In this document: piece by piece, positions 7,780 through 16,463 of the stretch
Position numbering within the stretch: position 1 is the stretch's first letter
Layout of the letters: each line of letters opens with the position of its first letter
From: CAZEHS01 sp964649745
GTDB lineage: Bacteria; Bacillota; Clostridia; Peptostreptococcales; Acidaminobacteraceae
Assembly (NCBI GenBank): GCA_964649745.1
Contig: CAZYQI010000016.1
Location: forward strand, 1 to 64,000
Direction: 5' to 3'
Length of the DNA stretch: 64,000 nt
Notes under the pieces: generated by a model
The model's database searches: none
What the model was told of the DNA's origin: nothing
Seen by the model: only the letters and a program-made list of their open reading frames with translations
Translations under genes and position numbers: made by a program

Positions 7780-9939
7780 TTAGGACCGCAATTTGTGTCG
7801 AAGTAGTGTGATTATGGCGTTTTTAACAACCCCAAGATCCGTTTCCAATTGATCCACCAGAATGGATACCTCCGATGCCGGACATCCCGTTTCCAATATT
7901 CCTTGAAGACGATTTGATGTTTCGACTACCTGCTGTGCCCCAATACTGGCAGCGGCACCTTTTAAACGATGGGCCAGCCCGGCAGCTGCCTTTGGGTTCT
8001 GACTGAACAGAGCATGACGTATTTCAACCGGAGTCCATATCTGAGTATTGAGGAAAATCAGAAGCACCTTAAGATACATATTCTTTTGCCCTTCCAGCCG
8101 CTCCATAGCCTCTTGAATATTCAGACCCGGCAGACCTTCCAATCCGTAAAAAACAGAAGTGTTCTTTGAACCCATTGAATCTGCATCCCTCACAGTCTCT
8201 GCGGTTCCCTGGGTCTGCTTTCTCCTGCAGCCAACATGCTCGGCAATAACTTTAAAAAGTTCGTTTGGCTTCACTGGCTTTGAAAGATAACCGTTTATAC
8301 CTGCAACCAAAGACTCTTCCCGCACCCCTTGAAAAACATCTGCTGTTACAGCAATGATGGGAATTGTGCTGCCGTTCTTACGAAGGGATCGGGCAACATC
8401 ATAACCGTCCATGACCGGCATATGGATGTCCAGCAATATCAGATCGTAGCACTGGTCATCCGCCACTTTTTTAAGCGCATCCATTCCATTTACAGCAGTA
8501 TCTACCCGCATTCCAGCACTCTTCAAGATATCGCAAAGAACCTCCCGATTTACCTCGTTATCATCCGCCACCAACACTCTGCAACCACCGATGACAATGG
8601 GAACCGGTACCGCTGGCAATGATTCATGGACTTCCCGTACATCAATAACCCGGGCTGGAATGCTTACAACAAAACAACTGCCGTTGGAAGGCTCACTGTA
8701 AACCTGAATGCTTCCTTCCATCAACGTTACCAGCCGATGACAGATGTAAAGGCCCAGGCCTGTTCCCGTATCCTGATGTTCAAAGGTATCCGGCCCCTGG
8801 CGAAAGGGAAGGAAGAGTGTGCTGATTTGCTCCGCGGTCATGCCGATCCCGCTGTCCTCTATCTCAAATCTCGCCATAATCCGTTCACTGTCCATTGGAA
8901 GATTTCTTGCCCTTAACCGCACATGTCCTGTTTCTGTGAATTTAATGGCATTGTGGGCCAGATTCAGCAAGATCTGTCTCAGCTTCACTTCGTCCACCAA
9001 TAAGCATTCTGTTATATCTGACTGAGCAGAAATTTCGAGGTGCAGGTGTTTTTCCTGTGCTTTCAGAGACAGAATTTCTTCCACATCGCATAGTATTTTC
9101 CTGATACTGCAGGGTTTCAGCTCCAATACAATTTCATCCGCTTCAATCTTGGAAAAATCCAATATGTCATTGATGATTTCCAGCAGGTTTTCCGCAGCCT
9201 TCTGAGCCCGATGCAATAGCGCCGACGGCTCCTGTTGGGTGTCCCTGTTCTGCATAAGATACAGGTTTCCGATGACTGCATTGATGGAGGTTCGGATTTC
9301 ATGGCTCATGCTGGCTAAAAAACCGCTTTTAGCGGCACTGGCGCTGTAGGCCTTGCGCATGGCTTCAATCAGTAATTTCTCAATCTGCTCTTGTTCCTCT
9401 CCCACCTTTTGAAGCGATGCAACGGTTTCGCGCAGCGCTGTTTTATCCTCCTGCAGGTGTTGCGTTTGTTGCTTCACCTGTTTTTCCACCTCTGCCTCTA
9501 TCCACTGACATCGGCGGCGACAGTGCTGAACCGTGTCCTGACTCTTACCGCGAACCGCTATTGCAAGCGGCTCACCGCTTTCCTCATATTTACTGAAGTG
9601 CCACCCCCAGCAGCACTCATGGGCGTCTGCTGTATCAACGGTGTAGCTGCCCCTTTCCAGTGCCTTTTCTAAATAACCGCGATAAACCGCTATGGCCGCT
9701 TCCGGTACAAAGGCGTCCAGTTCCGCCCCAATATAAAGGGTTGACCCGTAGCGGCCTTTGAAATACGCTTCAGTAGTCCGGTTAAAAGCTGCCAGCTTCA
9801 TATCCAGGTTCACCACCCAGAGAATATCCCCGGAGGCGTCTATGGCCGCTTTCAAAAACGATTCTCCTCGGTTCCCGGATGATTGGCATATGTGCGGCAT
9901 CATGCCCTGCCGATCACCCTTTCCGTTAAACTCTGTCAT
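7780..9939 (-). CDS. Hybrid histidine kinase (PAS-HisKA-HATPase-REC-HPt)
   Basis: This 719-residue protein has no membrane segment. In order it carries a PAS domain (about 25-130), a coiled coil (about 145-200), HisKA with phospho-His 213 in SHEIRT, and an ATPase domain with N box NLAHNAIKF, G1 DSGIGM and G2 GTGLGLYI. A receiver domain follows with Asp504 in LLDIHMP and Lys554 in SKPVKP, and then an HPt domain with His657 in AHRLKGAA. All phosphorelay residues are present, so phosphate can pass from His to Asp to His within one chain. The receiver-BTAD regulator just upstream is a natural output, though this is inferred. AGGAGG precedes the ATG. Confidence 0.95.
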   Translation of the reverse strand: MTEFNGKGDRQGMMPHICQSSGNRGESFLKAAIDASGDILWVVNLDMKLAAFNRTTEAYFKGRYGSTLYIGAELDAFVPEAAIAVYRGYLEKALERGSYTVDTADAHECCWGWHFSKYEESGEPLAIAVRGKSQDTVQHCRRRCQWIEAEVEKQVKQQTQHLQEDKTALRETVASLQKVGEEQEQIEKLLIEAMRKAYSASAAKSGFLASMSHEIRTSINAVIGNLYLMQNRDTQQEPSALLHRAQKAAENLLEIINDILDFSKIEADEIVLELKPCSIRKILCDVEEILSLKAQEKHLHLEISAQSDITECLLVDEVKLRQILLNLAHNAIKFTETGHVRLRARNLPMDSERIMARFEIEDSGIGMTAEQISTLFLPFRQGPDTFEHQDTGTGLGLYICHRLVTLMEGSIQVYSEPSNGSCFVVSIPARVIDVREVHESLPAVPVPIVIGGCRVLVADDNEVNREVLCDILKSAGMRVDTAVNGMDALKKVADDQCYDLILLDIHMPVMDGYDVARSLRKNGSTIPIIAVTADVFQGVREESLVAGINGYLSKPVKPNELFKVIAEHVGCRRKQTQGTAETVRDADSMGSKNTSVFYGLEGLPGLNIQEAMERLEGQKNMYLKVLLIFLNTQIWTPVEIRHALFSQNPKAAAGLAHRLKGAAASIGAQQVVETSNRLQGILETGCPASEVSILVDQLETDLGVVKNAIITLLRHKLRS

Positions 9940-10002
9940 GCGTCCTCCTGATCTACATGTCCCTTACATATTGCAAGCACCTGACAAACCCTGTATGCTC
10001 AC

Positions 10003-10030
10003 AAAAAAACCGCGTACATGGGTACGCGGC
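10003..10030 (-). terminator. Intrinsic terminator after REC-BTAD regulator
   Basis: CCGCGTAC (10010-10017) pairs perfectly with GTACGCGG (10022-10029). On the minus strand the stem is followed by seven T. It separates the regulator gene from the hybrid kinase gene, so the latter needs its own promoter or read-through. Confidence 0.9.
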
Positions 10031-10129
10031 CTTCAAATGCACTCCTTCGCATTTACTTTCAACACCGGCTACCTGCACTATTCTTGGCCCTCACGGATCA
10101 AGGATAACGCATAGTCCCCAGTAATCATA

Positions 10130-11182
10130 TCAGCGGATTCTTTCAGAAATCTTACAAGCTATTGCGGGATCCAGTGTCATAGAATCCCCTCCATACAGCT
10201 GACTGTAATGGTTGCGAATCTTATCCAGCTCCGGGTCATAGTCAATTCCCGAAACCATATTTAATAGTTTCACCGCTTTTCTGCGTTTTTTTGAAGCAAG
10301 GTAATAGGCCAACAGCTCCTTCGAGCGCTCCAGAAAAGTGGCATGGTAATACTCTCGGGTAGGAATGCACCATGCATATGCCCGGTCACCGAAAAGATCC
10401 CCCTTGTAAAGCGACAAATAGGCTTCCATAATCGCTGCGTTATCCGAGTTAAGCTGTGCATTTTGTTCCATTATGGTTTCAAATTGGATGAAATCCACTA
10501 CCGTGTCTGTGAGCTTCATGAAATACATGCCGTTCTTATTTTCAAGCCGGGCAGCAATGCCGATTTCCTCAAAGGTTTTCTTAAGCCTGAAAATTGTTGT
10601 ATAGAGGTTTTGATGAGCCTTTTTCGGCTCACAGTCTCCCCATATGCTCTCTAAAATGCTCCACTTACTTATCCCCTGCTGTTGATTCAGCAGTAACAGG
10701 GCGAACAATTCCTCGGTTTTGGATGTAATCCATTTCACCGGAATAACGCCACTGTCATCGAATATTCGGATTCCATCAAAGCACTCGATCCGTGTGACAC
10801 CAGGTCGGGGCTTATTGTGGAGCATTTCCTTCCGAACTCGTTCCACCGCCATTTCTACCATTTCCGCACTGACCGGCTTCAGAATATAATGAAGGGCATT
10901 CAGTCGAAAGGCTTCAATAGCATAGTGCTCATGGGAGCTTACAAACACCACATTCATATCCGCATCGGTCTGTGTAATTTCCAGGGCAAATTCAATGCCG
11001 CTGATTTCCGGCATTTCAACATCCAGAAACACCACATCAGGCCTTACCAAGTCCAGACTCGCCATGCCCTCATAGGCGCTTTCATAGGCCCCTATCACAT
11101 CTACATCCGAGATCTCATTCAACAGCATATGCAGGAGGTTCAACGTCACTGGATCGTCATCCACAATCATCGCCTTGATCAT
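10130..11182 (-). CDS. Response regulator with winged helix and BTAD domain
   Basis: The 350-residue protein has an N-terminal receiver domain (about 1-115) with acidic pocket DDD at 8-10, phospho-Asp 54 in FLDVEMP and the Lys of LKPVS. A winged-helix DNA-binding domain of the OmpR/SARP type follows (about 140-215), then a helical bacterial transcriptional activation (BTAD) domain (about 235-335). It should activate transcription on phosphorylation, most likely by the adjacent hybrid kinase. A GGGGGG site is about 8 bases before the ATG. Targets are not visible from sequence. Confidence 0.9.
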   Translation of the reverse strand: MIKAMIVDDDPVTLNLLHMLLNEISDVDVIGAYESAYEGMASLDLVRPDVVFLDVEMPEISGIEFALEITQTDADMNVVFVSSHEHYAIEAFRLNALHYILKPVSAEMVEMAVERVRKEMLHNKPRPGVTRIECFDGIRIFDDSGVIPVKWITSKTEELFALLLLNQQQGISKWSILESIWGDCEPKKAHQNLYTTIFRLKKTFEEIGIAARLENKNGMYFMKLTDTVVDFIQFETIMEQNAQLNSDNAAIMEAYLSLYKGDLFGDRAYAWCIPTREYYHATFLERSKELLAYYLASKKRRKAVKLLNMVSGIDYDPELDKIRNHYSQLYGGDSMTLDPAIACKISERIR

Positions 11183-11404
11183 ACGATTTTCCCCCCATCG
11201 TACCGGAAAGTAACTATTCCGTTTTTGATCTTGATGATTCTATCGGTAATTATGCCCGCATGATTAAGATTTATTCACGAGAACGATCAAAAAAGTGAAC
11301 TATTTTTGCGCAACCTCAGATTTTTAGCGGATTTAAGGCATGGCGGCAAATAATTTCATATCGCGTAATTGGCTACACCTGTACAATCCCTAACCCCTAA
11401 AAAG

Positions 11405-11437
11405 CAAAAAAACGACAGCTTTTATTGTCGTTTTTTT
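11405..11437. terminator. Bidirectional terminator
   Basis: ACGACA (11412-11417) pairs with TGTCGT (11426-11431), flanked by A7 and T7 tracts, so it can work on both strands. It lies 45 bp past the stop of the GyrI-like gene. Confidence 0.85.
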
Positions 11438-11481
11438 GTATTCCGTATTGACTGATTTTCTGTACTGCAGACCGGATTTTC

Positions 11482-11922
11482 TTACTTCAGCGCAATATAG
11501 ATATCAATATCCGCATTGTCCCAATCTGCCGTCAGGTATTCCTCAAAATCCCCGGTAAAGCTTCTGTCCAGCTCAACCTTCCAGATTTCCTGCCAGGCCT
11601 GGGCTACTGCCTTTTCCATATGACCGTGGACGGAAAATTTGGCGTATCGGCCTGCCGGAATGATTTTCACTTCAAGACCCTCATTCTCTACTTTAGACAC
11701 TTCATTGCCGGCGGTAACGCAGTACTGATCCCCGGCGTAATCGGAATAAAGGCCGATGGCGTATTCGTTGACCTTGTTATTGATGCTGGCGTTGATGCCC
11801 CCTTGGTACAGCTTTTCCCACAGCCCACTGATAACTTCGCCCATTTTAGGATCGGTATTGCTGGTGACCGCACTGACTCCAACCACTGTTTTCTGTTCCA
11901 AATTCACGATTTCATAGTTCAT
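11482..11922 (-). CDS. GyrI-like / AraC effector-binding domain protein
   Basis: The 146-residue protein consists only of a GyrI-like small-molecule binding domain, like integron-associated effector-binding proteins. Visible features are an opening YEIVNLEQKTVVGVS strand, the AIGLYSDY strand, a PAGRYAKFSVHG strand and a closing DIDIYIALK strand. It probably binds a hydrophobic cation or similar ligand. The frame continues to 11976, but GGAGGTT lies 8 bases before the ATG at 11922. It follows the WYL regulator by 66 bp and may be co-transcribed and functionally linked. Confidence 0.82.
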   Translation of the reverse strand: MNYEIVNLEQKTVVGVSAVTSNTDPKMGEVISGLWEKLYQGGINASINNKVNEYAIGLYSDYAGDQYCVTAGNEVSKVENEGLEVKIIPAGRYAKFSVHGHMEKAVAQAWQEIWKVELDRSFTGDFEEYLTADWDNADIDIYIALK

Positions 11923-11988
11923 CTTCATAACCTCCATCTGTTTGATAAGGTTATTATAACGAAGGTAATACGACAACAGCGTGTCATA

Positions 11989-12885
11989 TTATAGATAACG
12001 GTTCAATGTTTTTTTAAGCTCCGCCGCCACGGCCTCACGCACATCCTGAGGTTCCAGCACCTCGCAGTGGCTGCCGAAGGTGGCAACATAATAATGGATC
12101 CATTCCCCTCTGGGATAGGTGATCTCCGCTATGAAGCTGCCGTCTTCCTGACGCTGGCAGGTGTCGAATTCATCGTATACCCGATAGGCCGCCTGGGGGG
12201 ATAACCTTAGCTTCAGCTGCACGAAGCTGTCCTGAAACCCGGTTTCACCGCTGAAAACCTGCTTTGGAGTTTCCCGCTGAAAGCTTTCGTCGGCTGTACA
12301 CAGCTCCCGGATACGGCTCAGCTTGAAGAAACGGAAATCTCCTCGGAAGCGACAATATCCATACAGATACCAGGCACTGCTCTTGAAGCATAGCTTAAGA
12401 GGCTCTACTTCTCGAAGAGTACGCCGACCGTCAGCCCCAGAGTATCGGAAGGAAAGCACCCTGCGGTTCAATATAGCCGCTTTAATGCCATTGAATCGCT
12501 CCGTTTCCTCTTTGGAGTTGGCCCAGGAGGAAAAATCCACCTCGATCCAGTCGGCGTTGGCCCCGCCGAAAAGGGTGCTGAGCTTGTGGAGGGCCGTATC
12601 GGTTCCGCTGAGGTTCACGGCATTGACGGCCTGCAGGGAGGAAAGGATATTCTGCTTTTCTCCATCGGTGAGAACCGTTTTATTCAGCACAAAATCCGGC
12701 AGAAGGGATATGCCTCCCCCTTTACCCTTGCTCATATATACGGGAATCCCCGCTGCCGAAAGGGTCTCCACGTCCCGGTAGATGGTTCGTGAGGACACTT
12801 CGAACCGTTCAGAAAGCTCCTTGGCAGTGGCTGTTTTTTTGTCCAGCAGGATGTATACGATTTCAAAAAGTCGGGTGATTTGCAT
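11989..12885 (-). CDS. HTH-WYL transcriptional regulator
   Basis: The 298-residue protein has an N-terminal winged helix-turn-helix (about 1-60; AKELSERFEVSSRTIYRDV is the recognition region) and a C-terminal WYL domain (about 135-290) with the WYLYGYC core and positively charged pocket residues. YobV-type regulators of this build bind ligands or nucleotides and repress or activate neighbouring genes. The ATG has no good Shine-Dalgarno sequence but lies only 9 bp from the stop of the preceding gene, which suggests translational coupling. The GyrI-like gene downstream is a plausible target or partner. Confidence 0.9.
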   Translation of the reverse strand: MQITRLFEIVYILLDKKTATAKELSERFEVSSRTIYRDVETLSAAGIPVYMSKGKGGGISLLPDFVLNKTVLTDGEKQNILSSLQAVNAVNLSGTDTALHKLSTLFGGANADWIEVDFSSWANSKEETERFNGIKAAILNRRVLSFRYSGADGRRTLREVEPLKLCFKSSAWYLYGYCRFRGDFRFFKLSRIRELCTADESFQRETPKQVFSGETGFQDSFVQLKLRLSPQAAYRVYDEFDTCQRQEDGSFIAEITYPRGEWIHYYVATFGSHCEVLEPQDVREAVAAELKKTLNRYL

Positions 12886-12894
12886 GGGTCCACA

Positions 12895-13803
12895 CTATTC
12901 CGCTTTCCATTCATACATCCCTATATCCTCGAACTGAACACTGGTTCCGTCGTGCTTTAACCGTTCCAGGGTGCAGATGTACCATTTTCCGGCATCTGTT
13001 TTTACTCGCACAACTGTTTCGATCACATCTCCCGTCTTACAGGGAATCTCCACCTGTCCGAATTTGGCCTCGATTGCCTGCTGCGCCAATTCCCCTGAAC
13101 TACCGGAATATGTTATCGCCGTCATGGGCATTGCCTTGAACGCCTTGCCGTTAAGCCGCAGCTCGGCCATCGTCTCCGCTATGCCCAGGTTCTCCTTGGT
13201 TTCACCTCCAAAATTCATCGCGATATTTCGTTCGGTTTTATACACCTTGGAATTGCTGCTGTTCTCCGTGCTGCCTTCTATGGATGGAAACTGCCATCTC
13301 TGGGTGGCAATTTGGCTATATGTGCCAAAGCTCTGCAAAACCTCACTTTTGCGTGTGCCGTTCCTGTCCGCTACAAAATCCACCGACCATTCCTTATCCA
13401 GTGGAACGTTGAAGGTGGCGGTAAATATCACGCCATTCTCCGATGTGGCCTCGATAAAAGACGTGTTCCCCTCCAGCGTTGTCATAAAGTACAGCCGATC
13501 CCCTTCAGAAAACTCCTTCACCTTCGCTGTTAAGCCGTATATAACCTTATCCGCTGCCACCACGTTGGGCTTGCAGGTAAATTCGTGGAGAAGGCTTTCG
13601 GCGGAGCCTACGTATACCGGATTGGACATAGGCGGCGTTTGATACTGCACGATGCTGCTTTGTGTTTGGTTCCTGAGGGTTTGAAGCTCCGATTTTATAT
13701 CTATGATCTGAAGGGCACCAAATACCGTGATACACAGCAGTACACTTATCATCACGAATAGGGGCAGGTTCTCTTTCAATCCATTCCTTCGGTTTTCTTC
13801 CAT
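12895..13803 (-). CDS. Membrane-anchored extracytoplasmic protein, unknown
   Basis: The 302-residue protein has one N-terminal transmembrane helix (about 17-37), then a short coiled coil and a large outside region rich in beta-type sequence. I recognise no family. The frame is open to 13842, but AAGGAG lies 7 bases before the ATG at 13803. The gene is followed at 9 bp by the WYL regulator and then the GyrI-like gene, so the three probably form an operon. A perfect AT-rich palindrome lies about 185 bp upstream. Confidence 0.7.
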   Translation of the reverse strand: MEENRRNGLKENLPLFVMISVLLCITVFGALQIIDIKSELQTLRNQTQSSIVQYQTPPMSNPVYVGSAESLLHEFTCKPNVVAADKVIYGLTAKVKEFSEGDRLYFMTTLEGNTSFIEATSENGVIFTATFNVPLDKEWSVDFVADRNGTRKSEVLQSFGTYSQIATQRWQFPSIEGSTENSSNSKVYKTERNIAMNFGGETKENLGIAETMAELRLNGKAFKAMPMTAITYSGSSGELAQQAIEAKFGQVEIPCKTGDVIETVVRVKTDAGKWYICTLERLKHDGTSVQFEDIGMYEWKAE

Positions 13804-13987
13804 TTGAATTCTCCTTCGCAGGGGTTGTATGAGATAAAGCATCGGATTTCAGAGAAACCACATAACGCTTCATCCATTATTTTGTATTGAATCCGCATGT
13901 TGAGAGTATCATAACCCTCCGTGCCATTCAACGTCTGCACCGGCTTTGACGCCTTAAAATAATCTTAAGCCGCAAAAAATGAAACTG

Positions 13988-14012
13988 GCTAATATCTCAT
14001 AAAGATATTAGC
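13988..14012. other. Perfect AT-rich palindrome
   Basis: GCTAATATCT (13988-13997) pairs with AGATATTAGC (14003-14012) around a 5-base loop. It lies between the rnpB terminator and the membrane-anchored protein gene. It could be a second weak terminator or an operator. The rest of 13804-14123 shows nothing else. Confidence 0.6.
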
Positions 14013-14123
14013 CGCGCTTGGGCAAGCGTTCGTGTTTCAATTCATTCTACCACACTTCCGGAGACATTCGCGATTATTTTCACTTTTATTCATGCCCCTG
14101 CTCCATTGCTTTTTTTGAAAGAC

Positions 14124-14153
14124 AAAACCCCGGCGCGTAACGCGCCAGGGTTG
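14124..14153 (-). terminator. rnpB terminator
   Basis: On the minus strand CCCTGGCGCG pairs with CGCGCCGGGG around TTA and is followed by TTTT. It starts 11 bases past the end of RNase P RNA. Confidence 0.92.
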
Positions 14154-14163
14154 TTTGCTTTGG

Positions 14164-14502
14164 GTGAGCAGATCTATAAGCCGAGTTCTGTATTTGGTAA
14201 TCATCTATCTGGGCCCGTTGTTGCCAGCCGGGCTCAAGCGACCTACCATTGGGAAGCGACGAGCAGCCGCCTTACATGTCCCTTCTTGGTCTTGCTCCAG
14301 GTGGGGTTTACAGGGCCGTACAGTCGCCAGTACGCCGGTGAGCTCTTACCTCGCCTTTCCACCCTTACCACGGCAAGCCGTGGCGGTATATCTCTGTTGC
14401 ACTATCCTTGGAGTCGCCTCCACTGGGGGTTACCCAGCACCCTGCTCTACGGAGCTCGGACTTTCCTCACGGCCGAAGCCGCGTGATCACCTGATCTGCT
14501 CA
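14164..14502 (-). ncRNA. rnpB: RNase P RNA, bacterial class A
   Basis: This is the catalytic RNA that matures tRNA 5' ends. On the minus strand the 5' part contains GAGGAAAGTCCGAGCTCC, followed by the conserved CAGGGTGCTGGGTAACCCCC region. The 3' end carries ACAGAACTCGGCTTATAG, and the terminal bases GAGCAGATC and GATCTGCTC close the outer helix. Length is about 339 bases, as expected. It has its own promoter and terminator. The open frames crossing it are spurious. Confidence 0.97.
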
Positions 14503-14508
14503 TGAAAC

Positions 14509-14537
14509 AGTTTACAGGAAACCGGGGCCAATGTCAA
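14509..14537 (-). promoter_or_regulatory. rnpB promoter
   Basis: On the minus strand TTGACA (14532-14537), a 17-base spacer and TAAACT (14509-14514) lie 7 bases before the RNA 5' end. The -35 box is a perfect consensus. Confidence 0.88.
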
Positions 14538-14696
14538 AGACGACCGCAAATTTTAAGTGGCGGGTGCAGATGGAGAATAACCTGCTATCATTTAATTAGG
14601 ATACTATAAAATGCGTTGAGTCCCTGGAAGCGATTATTTTGGAGGTTTACTATGAAGGTCCCATGGTGATAGAGGCCGGGCCAAAAGCAGGGTGAC

Positions 14697-15297
14697 TCAC
14701 TTCACAATAACCGCCGGATTCAAGCCGTGATCCAAGGGAGCCTCCGGCAAGGGTACTGCCGTGCGGGGGCATTTGTTTGAAACGCCGGTTTTCCATTGGC
14801 CGTTTCTCAGATACCACGCATTGGCTTCCACATCCTTTGCATGGGCACCCATATAGCGGGTCCACTCTTCTGTGGTAATGGCCTTCACCATCTCCTGCAT
14901 TTCTCTGCGCATATCTGAGTCTTGCTGGCTAAGCAGCTTTTCCCATTCCTCCTGTGAGTAGATACGTTCATGATATCTTGTCGTTTGCAAATTGTGTCTT
15001 ATTCCAGGTGTCCCCCAGCTTAGAAAAGTCGAAGGTGTCCGGGTTATAGGCGTACACCTTCACATTCTCGACAATATCCTTTGGATATAAAACACCGATG
15101 TCATACACCGTGGAGCTGGGCTTGTTGTAAACCTTTCCAGCCTCAACTCCATTCTGCCAAACGCCCGAAGAGTTGCACCATGCGAATACCACGCCGGTCC
15201 GCAGCTCATAATGCGTGGTCGGTGTTGGCTCAGCGAACACTGGCATGGTCGAAAGCAGAAGGATCAGTAGCAAGAACCCTGAGAGTATTTTCTTCAT
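14697..15297 (-). pseudogene. Deleted, frameshifted copy of the secreted partner protein
   Basis: The 5' part encodes a signal peptide (MKKILSGFLLLILLL, cleavage after VFA) and about 108 residues that match the start of the intact 415-residue protein at 17792. The 3' part encodes 91 residues matching its end. About 217 residues (roughly 650 bp) are missing at the join near 14975, and the join shifts the frame, so translation stops right after it (DKIS-stop). It sits 2 bp behind its SLH partner, exactly as the intact copy does. It is a broken paralogue. Confidence 0.88.
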
Positions 15298-15299
15298 GA

Positions 15300-16289
15300 T
15301 TACTCCTTCCAAGGGTTTTCAACGAACTTCATTCCGGTGGTCTCGCGTCCAAGAAAGAATCCGAAGTAATCAATGGTCTTGTAGTCCACTGAGAACCGGG
15401 TGGTGTCGTAGTAGGTGGCATTTTGAGAAGGAGAATACAAACCACTAAAAGCTGCCACTGTTTTGCCCTCTTTGATGGCAGTGATTACGCCAGTTCTCCC
15501 AGGCGCCTTCAGGTCGACGATTCCGAGATTGGTCACATATGTCAACCCCATAGACTCCGCCGTAACCAGCGTCACCGTCTTTAGATTGGGATTAAACTTA
15601 TTGAGATCCGTCACATTGTTGATAAACTCGGTTACCGGCTTGGTTTCTCCCAGCTGGATCTGCCCCTTGGTCGAAGGCTTTAGGGGTGCCTTCCGTGCGT
15701 TCTTATCGATAATTCGCATCACCACCGCAGAGGCCTCGGCTCGGGTGAGGGTTTTCAAGCCTTGAAAGGTTTTATCCGGGTAGCCTGTGATAATACCCAT
15801 AGCTACTACTTTATTGACATCCTCTTTATAGGCTTCCGATTTGCTCAGATCTGTAATCAGAAAGGCGTAGTCCGCATAATCACCTGGTATTGCTTCCTTC
15901 TGATGCTCCAGGGCTCGAACGGCCATCCGTGCCATTTCATATCGGGTGATGGGGAGTGTCACATCGGCGAATTCCCCCGCCTTCACCAGCCCCGCATCCT
16001 CTGCGGAGGCCATGATGCCGGCGGACCAGTGATTACCGGAGATATCCTTGGCTTTAATGGAAAGGGAGCGAGCCACTATAGAGGTATACTCCGCACGGGT
16101 GATCGTGCCGGTGGGTTTGAAGGTACCATCCGGATAGCCTGCGATACCGCCGATTTCTGTAAGCCGGGCTACATCGCCGCTGAACCAATCCCCAGACTTA
16201 ACATCGGAAAACCTGCCTGTGGCATGGGTAAGGATTAAGACGCTGCCCAGTGTGATTAAAGCTAGAATGAGAAACATGGTTTTTTTCAT
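15300..16289 (-). CDS. SLH-domain surface protein, copy 1
   Basis: The 329-residue exported protein has a signal peptide (MKKTMFLILALITLG, ending HATG) and three S-layer homology domains (about 25-70, 85-130 and 145-195). The markers are FSDV, GYPDGTFKP, ITRAEY and TRAEASAVVMR. SLH domains bind pyruvylated cell-wall polymers. The C-terminal 130 residues are unassigned and end in NPWKE. GGGGGAT precedes the ATG at 16289. Its paralogue at 19043 shares a 328-bp identical stretch (15752-16079). A secreted partner follows at once but is broken here. Confidence 0.9.
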   Translation of the reverse strand: MKKTMFLILALITLGSVLILTHATGRFSDVKSGDWFSGDVARLTEIGGIAGYPDGTFKPTGTITRAEYTSIVARSLSIKAKDISGNHWSAGIMASAEDAGLVKAGEFADVTLPITRYEMARMAVRALEHQKEAIPGDYADYAFLITDLSKSEAYKEDVNKVVAMGIITGYPDKTFQGLKTLTRAEASAVVMRIIDKNARKAPLKPSTKGQIQLGETKPVTEFINNVTDLNKFNPNLKTVTLVTAESMGLTYVTNLGIVDLKAPGRTGVITAIKEGKTVAAFSGLYSPSQNATYYDTTRFSVDYKTIDYFGFFLGRETTGMKFVENPWKE

Positions 16290-16330
16290 TGTATCCCCCA
16301 TAACTTGTTCATTAATGGTAATTTAAGCCT

Positions 16331-16359
16331 ATTATATATAATTGCAACCATTAAATCAA
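16331..16359 (-). promoter_or_regulatory. Promoter of SLH copy 1
   Basis: On the minus strand TTGATT (16354-16359), a 17-base spacer and TATAAT (16331-16336) lie upstream of the start. The same boxes and spacing occur before SLH copy 2. Confidence 0.82.
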
Positions 16360-16463
16360 TGGACGGTGCAAGAAAATGTGCCGTCTCCAGCAGGAACATA
16401 TATCCTGTTGAAGCCGGCACTACGTAACCTCTTTATATATATGGCATCTTCCACCATCAAGGT

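Noticed and set aside
14106..14505. Two overlapping frames of about 120 codons
   Set aside because: They cross RNase P RNA and its terminator and have no protein-like features.
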